From Thermohalobaculum sp039178805 (GTDB lineage Bacteria > Pseudomonadota > Alphaproteobacteria > Rhodobacterales > Rhodobacteraceae), in the NCBI GenBank assembly GCA_039178805.1, contig JBCDFC010000121.1, positions 1-14,088 on the forward strand: 14,088 nucleotides of DNA. The letters run 5' to 3'. The translations under genes and the position numbers were made by a program. Every line of letters begins with the position of its first letter. Position 1 is the stretch's first letter. Of the stretch, positions 1 to 6,821 are shown in pieces. The notes below the pieces were generated by a model. The model searched no databases, was not told the origin of the DNA, and saw only the letters and a list, made by a program, of their open reading frames with translations.

Positions 1-666
1 CTGTTGCCGCCGCTGCTCAGCCCGGGCGCGCTCGGCGTCCTCGGCCCGCTGCGCGCGGACCGCGCCGAAGATCGGACCGATCTCGGAGGCACCAAACCGG
101 ACGACGACCGTTCCCTCCTCCTCACCAGGCGAGACGCTGAGGACACCCGCGCTGTCGATGGCATCTGGCCGGCCGATCGCGCCCTTGAGGTACAGTTGCA
201 TGTTGTCGTCGAGGAGCGCGTCGAAGCGCGCGGTCTGTCCCACGAGATCGGGCTCAGCCTTGACCCTGTCGCCAAGGAAGAGGCCGGCATCGCCCGAGAC
301 GAGCCCGGTGAGCTGACGCCCCTCCCGCCGGCCGATCTCGCCCGGGATGGCGTCGGTCAGGCTCCCTTGAACCACCCGGCGGAGATTTGCGCGCATCCGC
401 GGGTTGGGATCGGCCAGACGCTCCCGGTCGCGGTCGGAGACATCGATCTGCCCCTCAAGCTGCACATAGTACTCATAGACGACATTCGCCGTCTTGGTGG
501 CTATGGTGCTGACGAGCAGGAGCAGCGCCGCTGCCGCGATGCCGATGGCTGCGATGCCATAGGCCTTGAGGCGCATCTCCGCCCAGTAGCGCGCTCTCAG
601 GCGCGACTTGTTCGCGTCGCCTGTGTGCTTCGCGGAAAGCTCGTTGAAATCGACGGTCGTGGTCAT
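1..666 (-). CDS. pstA: Phosphate ABC transporter permease PstA, N-terminal part (cut by window edge)
   Basis: This is one of the two inner-membrane permeases of the Pst high-affinity phosphate importer. The 222 visible codons hold a basic cytoplasmic N-terminus, one strong membrane segment (about residues 37-57) and a long polar, presumably periplasmic region, ending in a charged helical stretch rich in Ala, Arg, Glu and Gln (about 203-222). This matches the DUF3333 extension that precedes the permease domain in alphaproteobacterial PstA. The permease domain itself lies outside the window. The ATG at 664-666 follows the pstC stop by 13 bp and has an AGGAAG Shine-Dalgarno in that gap, so the two are translated as one operon. 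The identification rests on the N-terminal domain plus position after pstS and pstC; the catalytic context (pstB) is not visible. Confidence 0.88.
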   Translation of the reverse strand, partial: MTTTVDFNELSAKHTGDANKSRLRARYWAEMRLKAYGIAAIGIAAAALLLLVSTIATKTANVVYEYYVQLEGQIDVSDRDRERLADPNPRMRANLRRVVQGSLTDAIPGEIGRREGRQLTGLVSGDAGLFLGDRVKAEPDLVGQTARFDALLDDNMQLYLKGAIGRPDAIDSAGVLSVSPGEEEGTVVVRFGASEIGPIFGAVRAQRAEDAERARAEQRRQQ

Positions 667-679
667 CGCCGCGGCTTCC

Positions 680-2056
680 TCAGTCGTACATTTCGCGGTA
701 GCGGCGCACCACTCGAAGGGCGACCACATTCAGGACAAGCGTCACACAGAAGAGCGTGAAGCCCAGGGTGAAGGCCGGCGCCGCGGCCGTGTCGGCCTCG
801 GTATCGCCGGTGATGAGCATCACGATCTGCACCGTCACCGTCGTGACCGCATCGAGCGGGTTGAGCGTCATCTGCGCGCCCTGACCCGCGGCCATCACCA
901 CGATCATCGTCTCGCCGATGGCGCGCGAGGTGCCCAACAGGACGGCGGAGACGATGCCGGGCAGCGCTGCGGGCAGGATCACCTTCTGGATCGTCTCGGC
1001 CTTCGTCGCGCCCAGCGCATAGGAGCCGTCGCGCAGCGACTGCGGCACCGCATTGATCACATCGTCGGAGAGCGAGGAGATGAAGGGGATGATCATGATC
1101 CCCATGACCATGCCGGCGGCGAGCGCGCTCTCGGAAGCGACGGAGAGCCCGATCGACGCGCCGAAATCCCGGATCGCCGGAGCGACCGTGATCGCCGCGA
1201 AGAAGCCGTAGACCACGGTCGGAATGCCAGCGAGGATCTCAAGCAGCGGCTTGGCCCAGGCGCGCGTCTGCTTCGATGCGAAATCCGAGAGGTAGACGGC
1301 GGCGAAAAGACCGACGGGCACCGCCACCAGCATCGCGATAATCGTGATCATCAGCGTGCCGACGAAGAGAGGGATGGCGCCGACCTTCGACGGGTCCAGG
1401 CTGCCCTCCTGCACGCCGGCAAGCGGGGCCCAGGTCGTGCCGAAGACGAAGTCATCGACGTTCCAACCGATGCGTTGGAAGAAGATGATCGTCTCACCAA
1501 TAAGCGAAAGGACGATGCCGACGGTGGTAAGGATGGCGATGGTCGCTGCGGTCCAAAGCATCGTGCGCAGGATCCGCTCGGCCCGGTGGCGCGCTCGGAA
1601 GGTCCTGTCGACTTGGTGATACGTGACGTAGAACGCCGTGGCCGCCGCAGCGATGCCCAGGATCGAGATCGCGAGCACGCGGGTGAAGTTCACGCTCTCA
1701 TAGCGCGCTGCGATCGTCTCGCGCAGGTCGTCCACCGTTGACGAGACGCCGCCCGTCGCAAGCTTGATCGCGTCGGTGAACACAAGGCTCTGCTCGATCG
1801 GCCTGAGATCGGGCGCGCGCTCCGCGATCATCGCATAGAGCGACGCGTTCATGATCGCTGTCGCGGCAATGTCGATCACGATGAATGTGCCGAAACCGGC
1901 AATCGCCACCCAAAGGAGCGCATAGAGCCCATGATACGCGGGACGCGAATGCAGTGAGGCGAGCTTGCCTTCGGCCGAGGTCACCGCGCGTTGGCGGCAG
2001 ACCGCGAAGGCCGTGCAGGCCAGAAGCGCTATCAGAAGCGAGGCATAGGGCAGCAT
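680..2056 (-). CDS. pstC: Phosphate ABC transporter permease PstC
   Basis: This is the second membrane permease of the Pst phosphate importer, which works with PstA, the ATPase PstB and the binding protein PstS. The protein is 458 residues, longer than the roughly 320 of E. coli PstC. The extra length is an N-terminal extension with membrane segments near 4-20, 45-66 and 125-145 and a polar region between them, as is common in alphaproteobacteria. The conserved permease core occupies about 165-455. It includes the ABC permease cytoplasmic loop near 344-382, with an Ala-Leu-Gly-Ala-Thr-Lys stretch, a Leu-Pro pair at 361-362 and Gly-Glu-Thr at 381-383. The ATG start has a GGAGG Shine-Dalgarno about 7 bases upstream. 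It follows pstS after a 149-bp gap holding a hairpin, and pstA starts 13 bp after its stop. Confidence 0.95.
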   Translation of the reverse strand: MLPYASLLIALLACTAFAVCRQRAVTSAEGKLASLHSRPAYHGLYALLWVAIAGFGTFIVIDIAATAIMNASLYAMIAERAPDLRPIEQSLVFTDAIKLATGGVSSTVDDLRETIAARYESVNFTRVLAISILGIAAAATAFYVTYHQVDRTFRARHRAERILRTMLWTAATIAILTTVGIVLSLIGETIIFFQRIGWNVDDFVFGTTWAPLAGVQEGSLDPSKVGAIPLFVGTLMITIIAMLVAVPVGLFAAVYLSDFASKQTRAWAKPLLEILAGIPTVVYGFFAAITVAPAIRDFGASIGLSVASESALAAGMVMGIMIIPFISSLSDDVINAVPQSLRDGSYALGATKAETIQKVILPAALPGIVSAVLLGTSRAIGETMIVVMAAGQGAQMTLNPLDAVTTVTVQIVMLITGDTEADTAAAPAFTLGFTLFCVTLVLNVVALRVVRRYREMYD

Positions 2057-2154
2057 CGAAGCCTCCGCATGGGACGCGGTCGAGCGCTCCCACCCCTCCG
2101 AAACTAGGGCATAGGGGACCGTTCCCGTTGCCCCATAGGCGTATCACCAAGACA

Positions 2155-2176
2155 GGCAGGGACCGCAGCCCCTGCC
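2155..2176 (-). terminator. Hairpin between pstS and pstC (attenuator-like)
   Basis: A perfect 7-bp stem (GGCAGGG with CCCTGCC) closes an 8-base loop, about 30 bp after the pstS stop. On the minus strand it is followed by TGTCTTGG, not a clean T-run, so it would be a partial terminator or an mRNA 3'-end stabiliser at most. Inference: it could lower pstC/pstA relative to pstS, as expected for an importer needing excess binding protein. Confidence 0.4.
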
Positions 2177-2205
2177 CTATCGTCAGAACGCACGAGCTTC
2201 GCCGA

Positions 2206-3201
2206 TCAGAACGACTTGCTCTCGAGCTTTGCCTTGCTGAGCTTGCTCTTCGACATCGCCTGTTCGGCATTGTCGGTGTGCGTGCCGTCGTCGAGCGGGA
2301 TAAGACCGCGCTCAACCAGGTAGCCGCCATCGGCCGAGGCATCCTCGCTGACGAACTCGGCCACATACTCCATGATGCCCGGGATGACGCCGATATGCGC
2401 CTGCTTCACGTAGAAATACATCGTGCGGGCAAGGGCATAGTCGCCGGTCAGGATATTATCGAAGCTCGGCTCGACGCCGCCCACGGGCGCGCCCTTGATG
2501 GCGCCGGCATTTTCTTCGAGGAAGCTATAGCCGAAGACGCCGACGGCGTTCGGATTGGCCTGGAGCTTCTGCACGATCAGATTGTCGTTCTCGCCGGCAT
2601 CGACATAGGCGCCATCGTCACGAACCTCGATCTCGATCTCGAGGCCGGCATCCTCGCAGCCTTCCTCAAGGGCGAGTTCCTCGAAAGCGTCGCGCGTGCC
2701 CGAAGACGGCGGCGGACCCAGAACCTCGATCTTGAGCGCCGGCAACGACGGATCGACATCCGACCACATGGCAGGCTCACCCGCACCCTTCACCAACGCC
2801 TTGCAGAGATGCGCGCGCGTCAGGGTGAAATCCGGGCCCGATTTGTCATTGGCGACGACGATGCCGTCATAGCCCACGAAAACCTCGGTGATGTCGGTGA
2901 CACCGTTCGACTGGCAGAGGTCGAACTCTTTCGGCTTCATGCGGCGCGACGCGTTGGTGATGTCAGGGGACTCAATACCCACACCGGAGCAGAAGAGCTT
3001 GAGCCCACCGCCCGAGCCAGTGGACTCGACAACCGGGGTCGGAAAACCCGACGCCTTGCCAAAGTTCTCGGCAACGGCAGTCGCGAACGGAAACACGGTG
3101 GAAGAGCCGACGATACGGATCTGGTCGCGGGCTGCAGCGGTACCGGCCATACCGACCAGGGCAACAGCGACCGCGGCGACACCAACGGTGAGCTTTTTCA
3201 C
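2206..3201 (-). CDS. pstS: Phosphate-binding protein PstS (periplasmic)
   Basis: The periplasmic receptor of the Pst importer binds inorganic phosphate and delivers it to PstC/PstA. The 331-residue protein begins with a Sec signal peptide (Lys-Lys, then a hydrophobic run, with likely cleavage near residue 24 after Ala-Ala-Ala). Phosphate-site motifs are visible: Gly-Ser-Ser-Thr at 32-35, Thr-Gly-Ser-Gly-Gly-Gly at 61-66 and Ser-Gly-Thr-Arg-Asp at 167-171. Cysteines at 71, 96, 133 and 182 could form disulfides. The start is GTG, supported by the immediate signal peptide and a GGAGAG Shine-Dalgarno about 8 bases upstream. It is the first gene after a four-heptamer Pho box, so it should be strongly induced in phosphate starvation. 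The C-terminus is Lys/Ser-rich. Length and motifs fit the family well. Confidence 0.96.
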   Translation of the reverse strand: MKKLTVGVAAVAVALVGMAGTAAARDQIRIVGSSTVFPFATAVAENFGKASGFPTPVVESTGSGGGLKLFCSGVGIESPDITNASRRMKPKEFDLCQSNGVTDITEVFVGYDGIVVANDKSGPDFTLTRAHLCKALVKGAGEPAMWSDVDPSLPALKIEVLGPPPSSGTRDAFEELALEEGCEDAGLEIEIEVRDDGAYVDAGENDNLIVQKLQANPNAVGVFGYSFLEENAGAIKGAPVGGVEPSFDNILTGDYALARTMYFYVKQAHIGVIPGIMEYVAEFVSEDASADGGYLVERGLIPLDDGTHTDNAEQAMSKSKLSKAKLESKSF

Positions 3202-3253
3202 GGGGATCTCTCCAGCAGAGCTTGTATATGGGTGCAGCCGGGGGACTGCAGCT

Positions 3254-3269
3254 CAGCGCCCCTGCGCTG
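3254..3269 (-). other. Leader hairpin of pstS mRNA
   Basis: A perfect 6-bp inverted repeat (CAGCGC/GCGCTG) with a 4-base loop lies close to the predicted 5' end of the pstS transcript, just downstream of the proposed -10. It may protect the 5' end of the mRNA. No function is proven. Confidence 0.3.
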
Positions 3270-3278
3270 GCACGGCAG

Positions 3279-3334
3279 CTCGTATTCCGGCCCGACAACA
3301 GCCTGGCTACAGTTTTGTGAAGCTTTTCTTACAG
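3279..3334 (-). promoter_or_regulatory. Pho-box promoter of pstS
   Basis: Read on the minus strand there are four heptamers with 4-base spacers, i.e. an exact 11-bp period: CTGTAAG (3328-3334), AAAA, GCTTCAC (3317-3323), AAAA, CTGTAGC (3306-3312), CAGG, CTGTTGT (3295-3301). This is the arrangement of PhoB-binding sites (consensus CTGTCAT plus an AT-rich spacer). A TACGAG hexamer (3279-3284) lies exactly 10 bp beyond the last heptamer, the usual place for the -10 of PhoB-activated promoters, whose Pho box replaces the -35. Transcription would start near 3272, giving a leader of about 70 bases. Spacing is the strongest evidence; individual heptamers are degenerate. Confidence 0.8.
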
Positions 3335-3377
3335 GACCGCACTATACCTAGTGGGTGCCAATCCTTTGGGCACAAAT

Positions 3378-4739
3378 TCAACCGCTTAGCCTGATACCTG
3401 CGTTTCCGGTCGTTCGGTCACCGACTGGGGAGAGGATCGGCAGCCAAACGGTGAAACGGGCGCCCTCGCCCGGCGTGCTGTCGATCTCGAGATGCCCTCG
3501 ATGGCGGTTCAGGATGTGCTTGACGATAGCAAGGCCAAGGCCCGTGCCCCCACGCTCTCGCGAGCGGCTGACGCTGACGCGATAGAAGCGTTCGGTGAGA
3601 CGAGGCAGATGCTCTCGCGCGATGCCGGGCCCATCATCCTCGACGGTGATGCCGCACATGCCAGGATGCTCGCTGCCGCCGTCACGCCAACGCAGTGTGA
3701 CGGAGCCACCATCGCTGCCGTATCTGAGCGCGTTCTCGATCAGGTTGACAAAGACCTGGGTCAGCTCCTCGCGCTCACCTGGCACCTCGATCTCGCCTTC
3801 AGTCTCTCCAGTCGTCCTGGGGGCTGCAGGCATCACGATGCGCGCGCCCGACTGTTCGGCGAAGGGTTGCAGGGCCTCCACGACTTCGCCGACGATCCGA
3901 TGGATCGGCTGCGGCTCCGACGGGTGCTGCCGTTCGTTAAGTTCGATGCGATTGAGGCTGAGCAGGTCCTCCACGAGCCGGCCCATACGCTCCGCCTGGG
4001 CCGCCATCATGGGCAGAAACCGTGCCTGGGCGTCGGGATCGCTGCGCGCGTGGCCTAGAAGCGTCTCGATCAGCCCCGACACGGCCGCAAGCGGTGTCTT
4101 GAGCTCGTGGCTGGCATTCGCCACGAAATCGCGGTGAAGCTCTTCGGCCCGCCGCGCCCGCGTGCGATCCTCGATCGCGACGAGAATGGGGGGCCGGTCG
4201 CCAGTCTCGGGCAACGTCGTCTCGGCGCCGAGAGAGACGACATGGCAGCAGAGATGGAGGCTTTTGCCGCGCCTTAGCGCGAACTCCACCTCGCGCGGCT
4301 GTTCGTCGAGCACGACCTCCTCAATCGTCTCGAGAAGGCGCGGTGCGCGAAGCGCCTCAACGGGAAAGCCGCTATCGGCACCTGGCCCGAAAAGAGCACG
4401 CGCAGTCGGATTGATGAATTGTACGCGGCCCTCTGGCGTGATGAGCGCGATGCCGATGGGCAGCCGGTCGAGGAGGACACGACCGAAGCCGGGCGGAAGA
4501 TCACCGAACTCTGCTTCGGGCTCGATGCTCCCGTTGGGCTCGTCTTGGACCGGCTGAGGCGCCGCTGGAAGCGCTGCCGAAACCTCCTCGCGCCCCTGCA
4601 ACAGAACGCCGACGACTGCCCCGACCCCCGCCGCTACGGCCACGACGATGCCGTCGCCATGCAGTTGCGATGCAGCGATGCCGGCCGCCGCGGCGCATCC
4701 CCCCGGAACAAGCAGGTCCCAGGCTTCCCGTCTCCACAC
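3378..4739 (-). CDS. phoR: Phosphate regulon sensor histidine kinase PhoR
   Basis: A membrane-bound sensor kinase that phosphorylates the response regulator PhoB under phosphate limitation and is gated by the Pst transporter. The 453 residues hold two adjacent hydrophobic segments (about 9-25 and 30-48) with almost no periplasmic loop, typical of PhoR; a PAS domain (about 85-195); and a dimerisation domain with the phospho-acceptor His211 (sequence Ser-His-Glu-Leu-Lys-Thr-Pro-Leu). The ATPase domain has an N box around Asn336, G1 Asp-Gly-Pro-Gly at 369-372, an F box at 384-387 and G2 Gly-Gly-Thr-Gly-Leu-Gly-Leu at 397-403. The start is GTG with a GGAGG Shine-Dalgarno 7 bases upstream. It lies upstream of pstSCA in the same direction, the common alphaproteobacterial order in which phoB is found after pstB-phoU, outside this window. 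A Pho box in its promoter suggests autoregulation. Confidence 0.94.
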   Translation of the reverse strand: MWRREAWDLLVPGGCAAAAGIAASQLHGDGIVVAVAAGVGAVVGVLLQGREEVSAALPAAPQPVQDEPNGSIEPEAEFGDLPPGFGRVLLDRLPIGIALITPEGRVQFINPTARALFGPGADSGFPVEALRAPRLLETIEEVVLDEQPREVEFALRRGKSLHLCCHVVSLGAETTLPETGDRPPILVAIEDRTRARRAEELHRDFVANASHELKTPLAAVSGLIETLLGHARSDPDAQARFLPMMAAQAERMGRLVEDLLSLNRIELNERQHPSEPQPIHRIVGEVVEALQPFAEQSGARIVMPAAPRTTGETEGEIEVPGEREELTQVFVNLIENALRYGSDGGSVTLRWRDGGSEHPGMCGITVEDDGPGIAREHLPRLTERFYRVSVSRSRERGGTGLGLAIVKHILNRHRGHLEIDSTPGEGARFTVWLPILSPVGDRTTGNAGIRLSG

Positions 4740-4811
4740 CTGCGTGCCTCCGCCCTCGCCGCGAACACGCCAATATGCCGCGCAACGACCTAAAACTGGA
4801 ATCCTGCTATC

Positions 4812-4829
4812 GACACAATCATATGACAG
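4812..4829 (-). promoter_or_regulatory. Pho box upstream of phoR
   Basis: On the minus strand, CTGTCAT (4823-4829, a perfect consensus heptamer), the 4-base spacer ATGA and TTGTGTC (4812-4818) form an 18-bp Pho box pointing toward phoR. A poorer third heptamer (GCAGGAT, 4801-4807) keeps the 11-bp period. Possible -10 sequences are TTCCAG (4796-4801) or TTTTAG (4790-4795). This is the only control signal I see between phoR and the divergent DUF1178 gene. Confidence 0.65.
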
Positions 4830-4856
4830 TCCAATCGGCGCTTTGGAGGGGCGAGG

Positions 4857-5339
4857 ATGATCAAGTTCGCGCTGCGTTGCTCACGGGGCCACAGGTTCGA
4901 GTCCTGGTTCGCGAACAACGATACATTCGAGAAGTTGCGCTCAGCGGGGGCTGTCGCCTGCGTCGAGTGCGGCGATACCGATATCGACAAAGCCTTGATG
5001 GCGCCGGCCGTGCGGACGGCGGAAGCAAAGGCGAAGACGCCGACGCAACCGCTGCCTCAGGGCGCCCCACAGAACGCGGCCGGAGATGGGGACGCCGTGC
5101 CGATGCTTTCAGCGCCGCGATCCCCGCAGGAAGCAGCCCTTGCCGAATTGCGCGCCAAGATCGAGGCGGCAAGCGACAATGTGGGTAAGGAGTTCGCAGC
5201 CGAAGCGCGACGCATCCATGCCGGCGAGGCGCCTGAGCGCCCGATCCTGGGCGAGGCGAGCCTCTCGGAAGCGAAATCGCTGATCGAGGACGACATTCCC
5301 GTCACGCCACTGCCCTGGATGTCGAAGCGCAACGCGTGA
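4857..5339 (+). CDS. DUF1178 family protein, zinc-ribbon-like
   Basis: A 160-residue soluble protein of the DUF1178 family; its biochemical function is unknown. The N-terminus carries the family signature: Cys8 and His12 in a Cys-x-x-Gly-His-x-Phe-Glu context, then Cys35-x-x-Cys38, a pattern suited to binding one metal ion, followed by Lys-Ala-Leu-Met-Ala-Pro. A low-complexity Ala/Pro linker (about 51-95) leads to a conserved C-terminal half with Asn-Val-Gly (108-110), the Glu-Ala-Arg-Arg-Ile-His helix (116-121), Gly-Glu-Ala-Pro-Glu-Arg (123-128) and a Pro-Leu-Pro end. The ATG has a strong GGAGG 8-12 bases upstream. It is transcribed divergently from phoR and is followed after 105 bp by lysC, which seems to have its own promoter. 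Members of this family are widespread in alpha- and betaproteobacteria. Confidence 0.85.
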   Translation: MIKFALRCSRGHRFESWFANNDTFEKLRSAGAVACVECGDTDIDKALMAPAVRTAEAKAKTPTQPLPQGAPQNAAGDGDAVPMLSAPRSPQEAALAELRAKIEAASDNVGKEFAAEARRIHAGEAPERPILGEASLSEAKSLIEDDIPVTPLPWMSKRNA

Positions 5340-5369
5340 GAACCTGCGCTTGACGCTGCCAGAGGCGCC

Positions 5370-5404
5370 TTGTCGCAGAGGCGGTGCGGAGCTATAGCAC
5401 CGCC
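5370..5404 (+). promoter_or_regulatory. Candidate sigma-70 promoter of lysC with embedded inverted repeat
   Basis: TTGTCG (5370-5375) and TATAGC (5393-5398) are separated by exactly 17 bp, a good housekeeping promoter about 45 bp before the lysC ATG. A perfect 8-bp inverted repeat, GGCGGTGC (5380-5387) and GCACCGCC (5397-5404), brackets and partly covers the -10. It could be an operator, or the terminator hairpin of the DUF1178 gene (no T-run follows). Confidence 0.5.
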
Positions 5405-5444
5405 GCCGACACGCAGGCTCGACATCGCCCCCGAGAACACAGCC

Positions 5445-6731
5445 ATGACCGCCTCAGACGCTCCCGCCAGCGCTCCTCATCGTCAACCGCGACTGGTGAT
5501 GAAGTTCGGCGGCACGTCGGTCGCCGATCTGGAACGCATTCGCGCCGCCGCGGCCAAAGTCGTTGCCGAAGTCGCGCGCGGCTACGAGGTCGCCGTGGTC
5601 GTATCGGCCATGGCGGGAGAGACGAACAAGCTTGTCGGCTATGTCGGCGAGGCTGCGACCGAGCCGGGCGAGAACGGCTACGGTCTCTACGATGCCCGGG
5701 AGTATGACGCCGTCGTCGCGGCTGGCGAGCAAGTCACCTCCGGCCTCATGGCGCTCGTGCTGCAGTCGCTGGGCGTGCCCGCGCGCTCATGGCTGGGCTG
5801 GCAGATCCCGATCCGCACCTCGGCCGCCCATGGTGCCGCGCGCATCGAAGAGATCGACACCACCCTCCTTGACCAAAAGTTCGGCGAAGGTCTGCACGCG
5901 GTGGTCGCGGGTTTTCAGGGGCTTGGCCCCGACGGCCGGATCGCGACGCTGGGGCGTGGCGGTTCCGACACCTCGGCCGTCGCCTTGGCCGCCGCGCTCA
6001 AGGCGGAGCGCTGCGACATCTACACGGATGTCGACGGTGTCTACACGACCGATCCGCGGATCGAACGGCGCGCCCGCAAGCTCGAGCGCATCGGCTATGA
6101 GGAAATGCTGGAGCTCGCCTCGCTCGGCGCCAAGGTGCTGCAGACCCGGAGTGTCGAGCTCGCAATGCGTTACAACGTGCCGCTCATGGTGCGCTCGTCC
6201 TTCTCCGACGATCCCGGCACCCTGGTCTGCAGCGAGGAGGAGCTGATGGAACAGAACGTCGTATCGGGCGTCGCCTATAGCCGCGACGAGGCGAAGTTGA
6301 CGCTTCTGAAAGTGCCCGACCGACCGGGCATCGCCGCCTCGATCTTCGGCCCGCTGGCCGATGCGGGCGTCAATGTCGACATGATCGTGCAGAATATCGG
6401 CGCCGACGGCATGACCGATATGACCTTCTCCACCAGTCTTGGCGACGTGGCGCGGGCCCGAGCCGCCCTCGACGCAGCGCAAAGCGACATCGGTGCCCAG
6501 AGCCTGGTGGTGGATGAGACAGTCGCCAAAGTCTCGGTCGTCGGCATCGGTATGCGCAGCCACGCGGGCGTCGCTCAACGCATGTTCAAATCGCTCGCCG
6601 ATGAGGGTGTGAACATCAAGGTCATCACAACCTCCGAAATCAAGGTGTCGGTCCTGATCGACCGGAAGTACATGGAGCTTGCGGTCCAGGCGCTGCACGA
6701 GGCGTTCGGTCTCGCTGGAGCGCCAAGCTAG
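5445..6731 (+). CDS. lysC: Aspartate kinase (aspartokinase)
   Basis: Phosphorylates L-aspartate with ATP to aspartyl-4-phosphate, the first step to lysine, threonine, methionine and diaminopimelate. From the ATG at 5445 the product has 428 residues, close to the usual 400-430. The kinase domain starts with Lys-Phe-Gly-Gly-Thr-Ser at 20-25 and contains the Gly-Arg-Gly-Gly-Ser-Asp-Thr-Ser substrate loop and an Asp-Gly-Val-Tyr-Thr-Thr-Asp-Pro segment. Two ACT domains at the C-terminus (about residues 280-420), with Pro-Asp-Arg-Pro-Gly-Ile and Val-Gly-Ile-Gly-Met-Arg starts, give feedback control by amino acids. The frame is open upstream to a TTG at 5370, but that codon overlaps the proposed -35, so 5445 is preferred; its Shine-Dalgarno is weak (GAG about 10 bases away), and the ATG at 5499 remains possible. 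It is followed by ptsP, a common neighbour in alphaproteobacteria. Confidence 0.95.
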   Translation: MTASDAPASAPHRQPRLVMKFGGTSVADLERIRAAAAKVVAEVARGYEVAVVVSAMAGETNKLVGYVGEAATEPGENGYGLYDAREYDAVVAAGEQVTSGLMALVLQSLGVPARSWLGWQIPIRTSAAHGAARIEEIDTTLLDQKFGEGLHAVVAGFQGLGPDGRIATLGRGGSDTSAVALAAALKAERCDIYTDVDGVYTTDPRIERRARKLERIGYEEMLELASLGAKVLQTRSVELAMRYNVPLMVRSSFSDDPGTLVCSEEELMEQNVVSGVAYSRDEAKLTLLKVPDRPGIAASIFGPLADAGVNVDMIVQNIGADGMTDMTFSTSLGDVARARAALDAAQSDIGAQSLVVDETVAKVSVVGIGMRSHAGVAQRMFKSLADEGVNIKVITTSEIKVSVLIDRKYMELAVQALHEAFGLAGAPS

Positions 6732-6744
6732 CCACTGCGCTAGG

Positions 6745-6777
6745 CCCGACGCTGGCACGGGCTGTGCAAGCGTCGGG
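6745..6777 (+). terminator. Strong hairpin after lysC
   Basis: A perfect 9-bp stem CCCGACGCT (6745-6753) with AGCGTCGGG (6769-6777) continues, after one G-A mismatch, as a 4-bp inner stem GCAC/GTGC with a 5-base loop. It begins 14 bp after the lysC stop. There is no T-run, so it may be a weak or factor-assisted terminator, or an attenuator between lysC and ptsP. A second small hairpin (CGCCG TTA CGGCG, 6787-6799) follows. Confidence 0.5.
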
Positions 6778-6821
6778 TCGAGGCGACGCCGTTACGGCGC
6801 TTGATGAGAGAGGGCGGAACG

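Noticed and set aside
608..1741. 377-codon plus-strand open frame opposite pstC
   Set aside because: It is very rich in Arg, Asp, His and Gly with no recognisable domain, the usual shadow of a GC-rich gene. The opposite strand encodes a clear PstC.
1885..3351. 488-codon plus-strand open frame opposite pstS
   Set aside because: It runs through the pstS promoter and the pstS-pstC gap and shows only shadow-like composition. PstS on the minus strand has a signal peptide and all family motifs.
3335..3377. Intrinsic terminator after phoR
   Set aside because: Only a 5-bp stem (GTGCC/GGCAC) with no T-run can be drawn, too weak to call.
5370..5444. Upstream TTG start giving a 453-residue LysC
   Set aside because: The TTG coincides with the proposed -35 and the added residues are unlike other aspartate kinases; ATG 5445 is better.
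5340..5444. Lysine riboswitch before lysC
   Set aside because: The leader after the predicted start is only about 40 bases, far too short for the L-box fold, and only one simple inverted repeat is present.
5787..6758. 323-codon minus-strand frame opposite lysC
   Set aside because: Antisense shadow with His/Asp/Gly-rich product and no domain; lysC is unmistakable.
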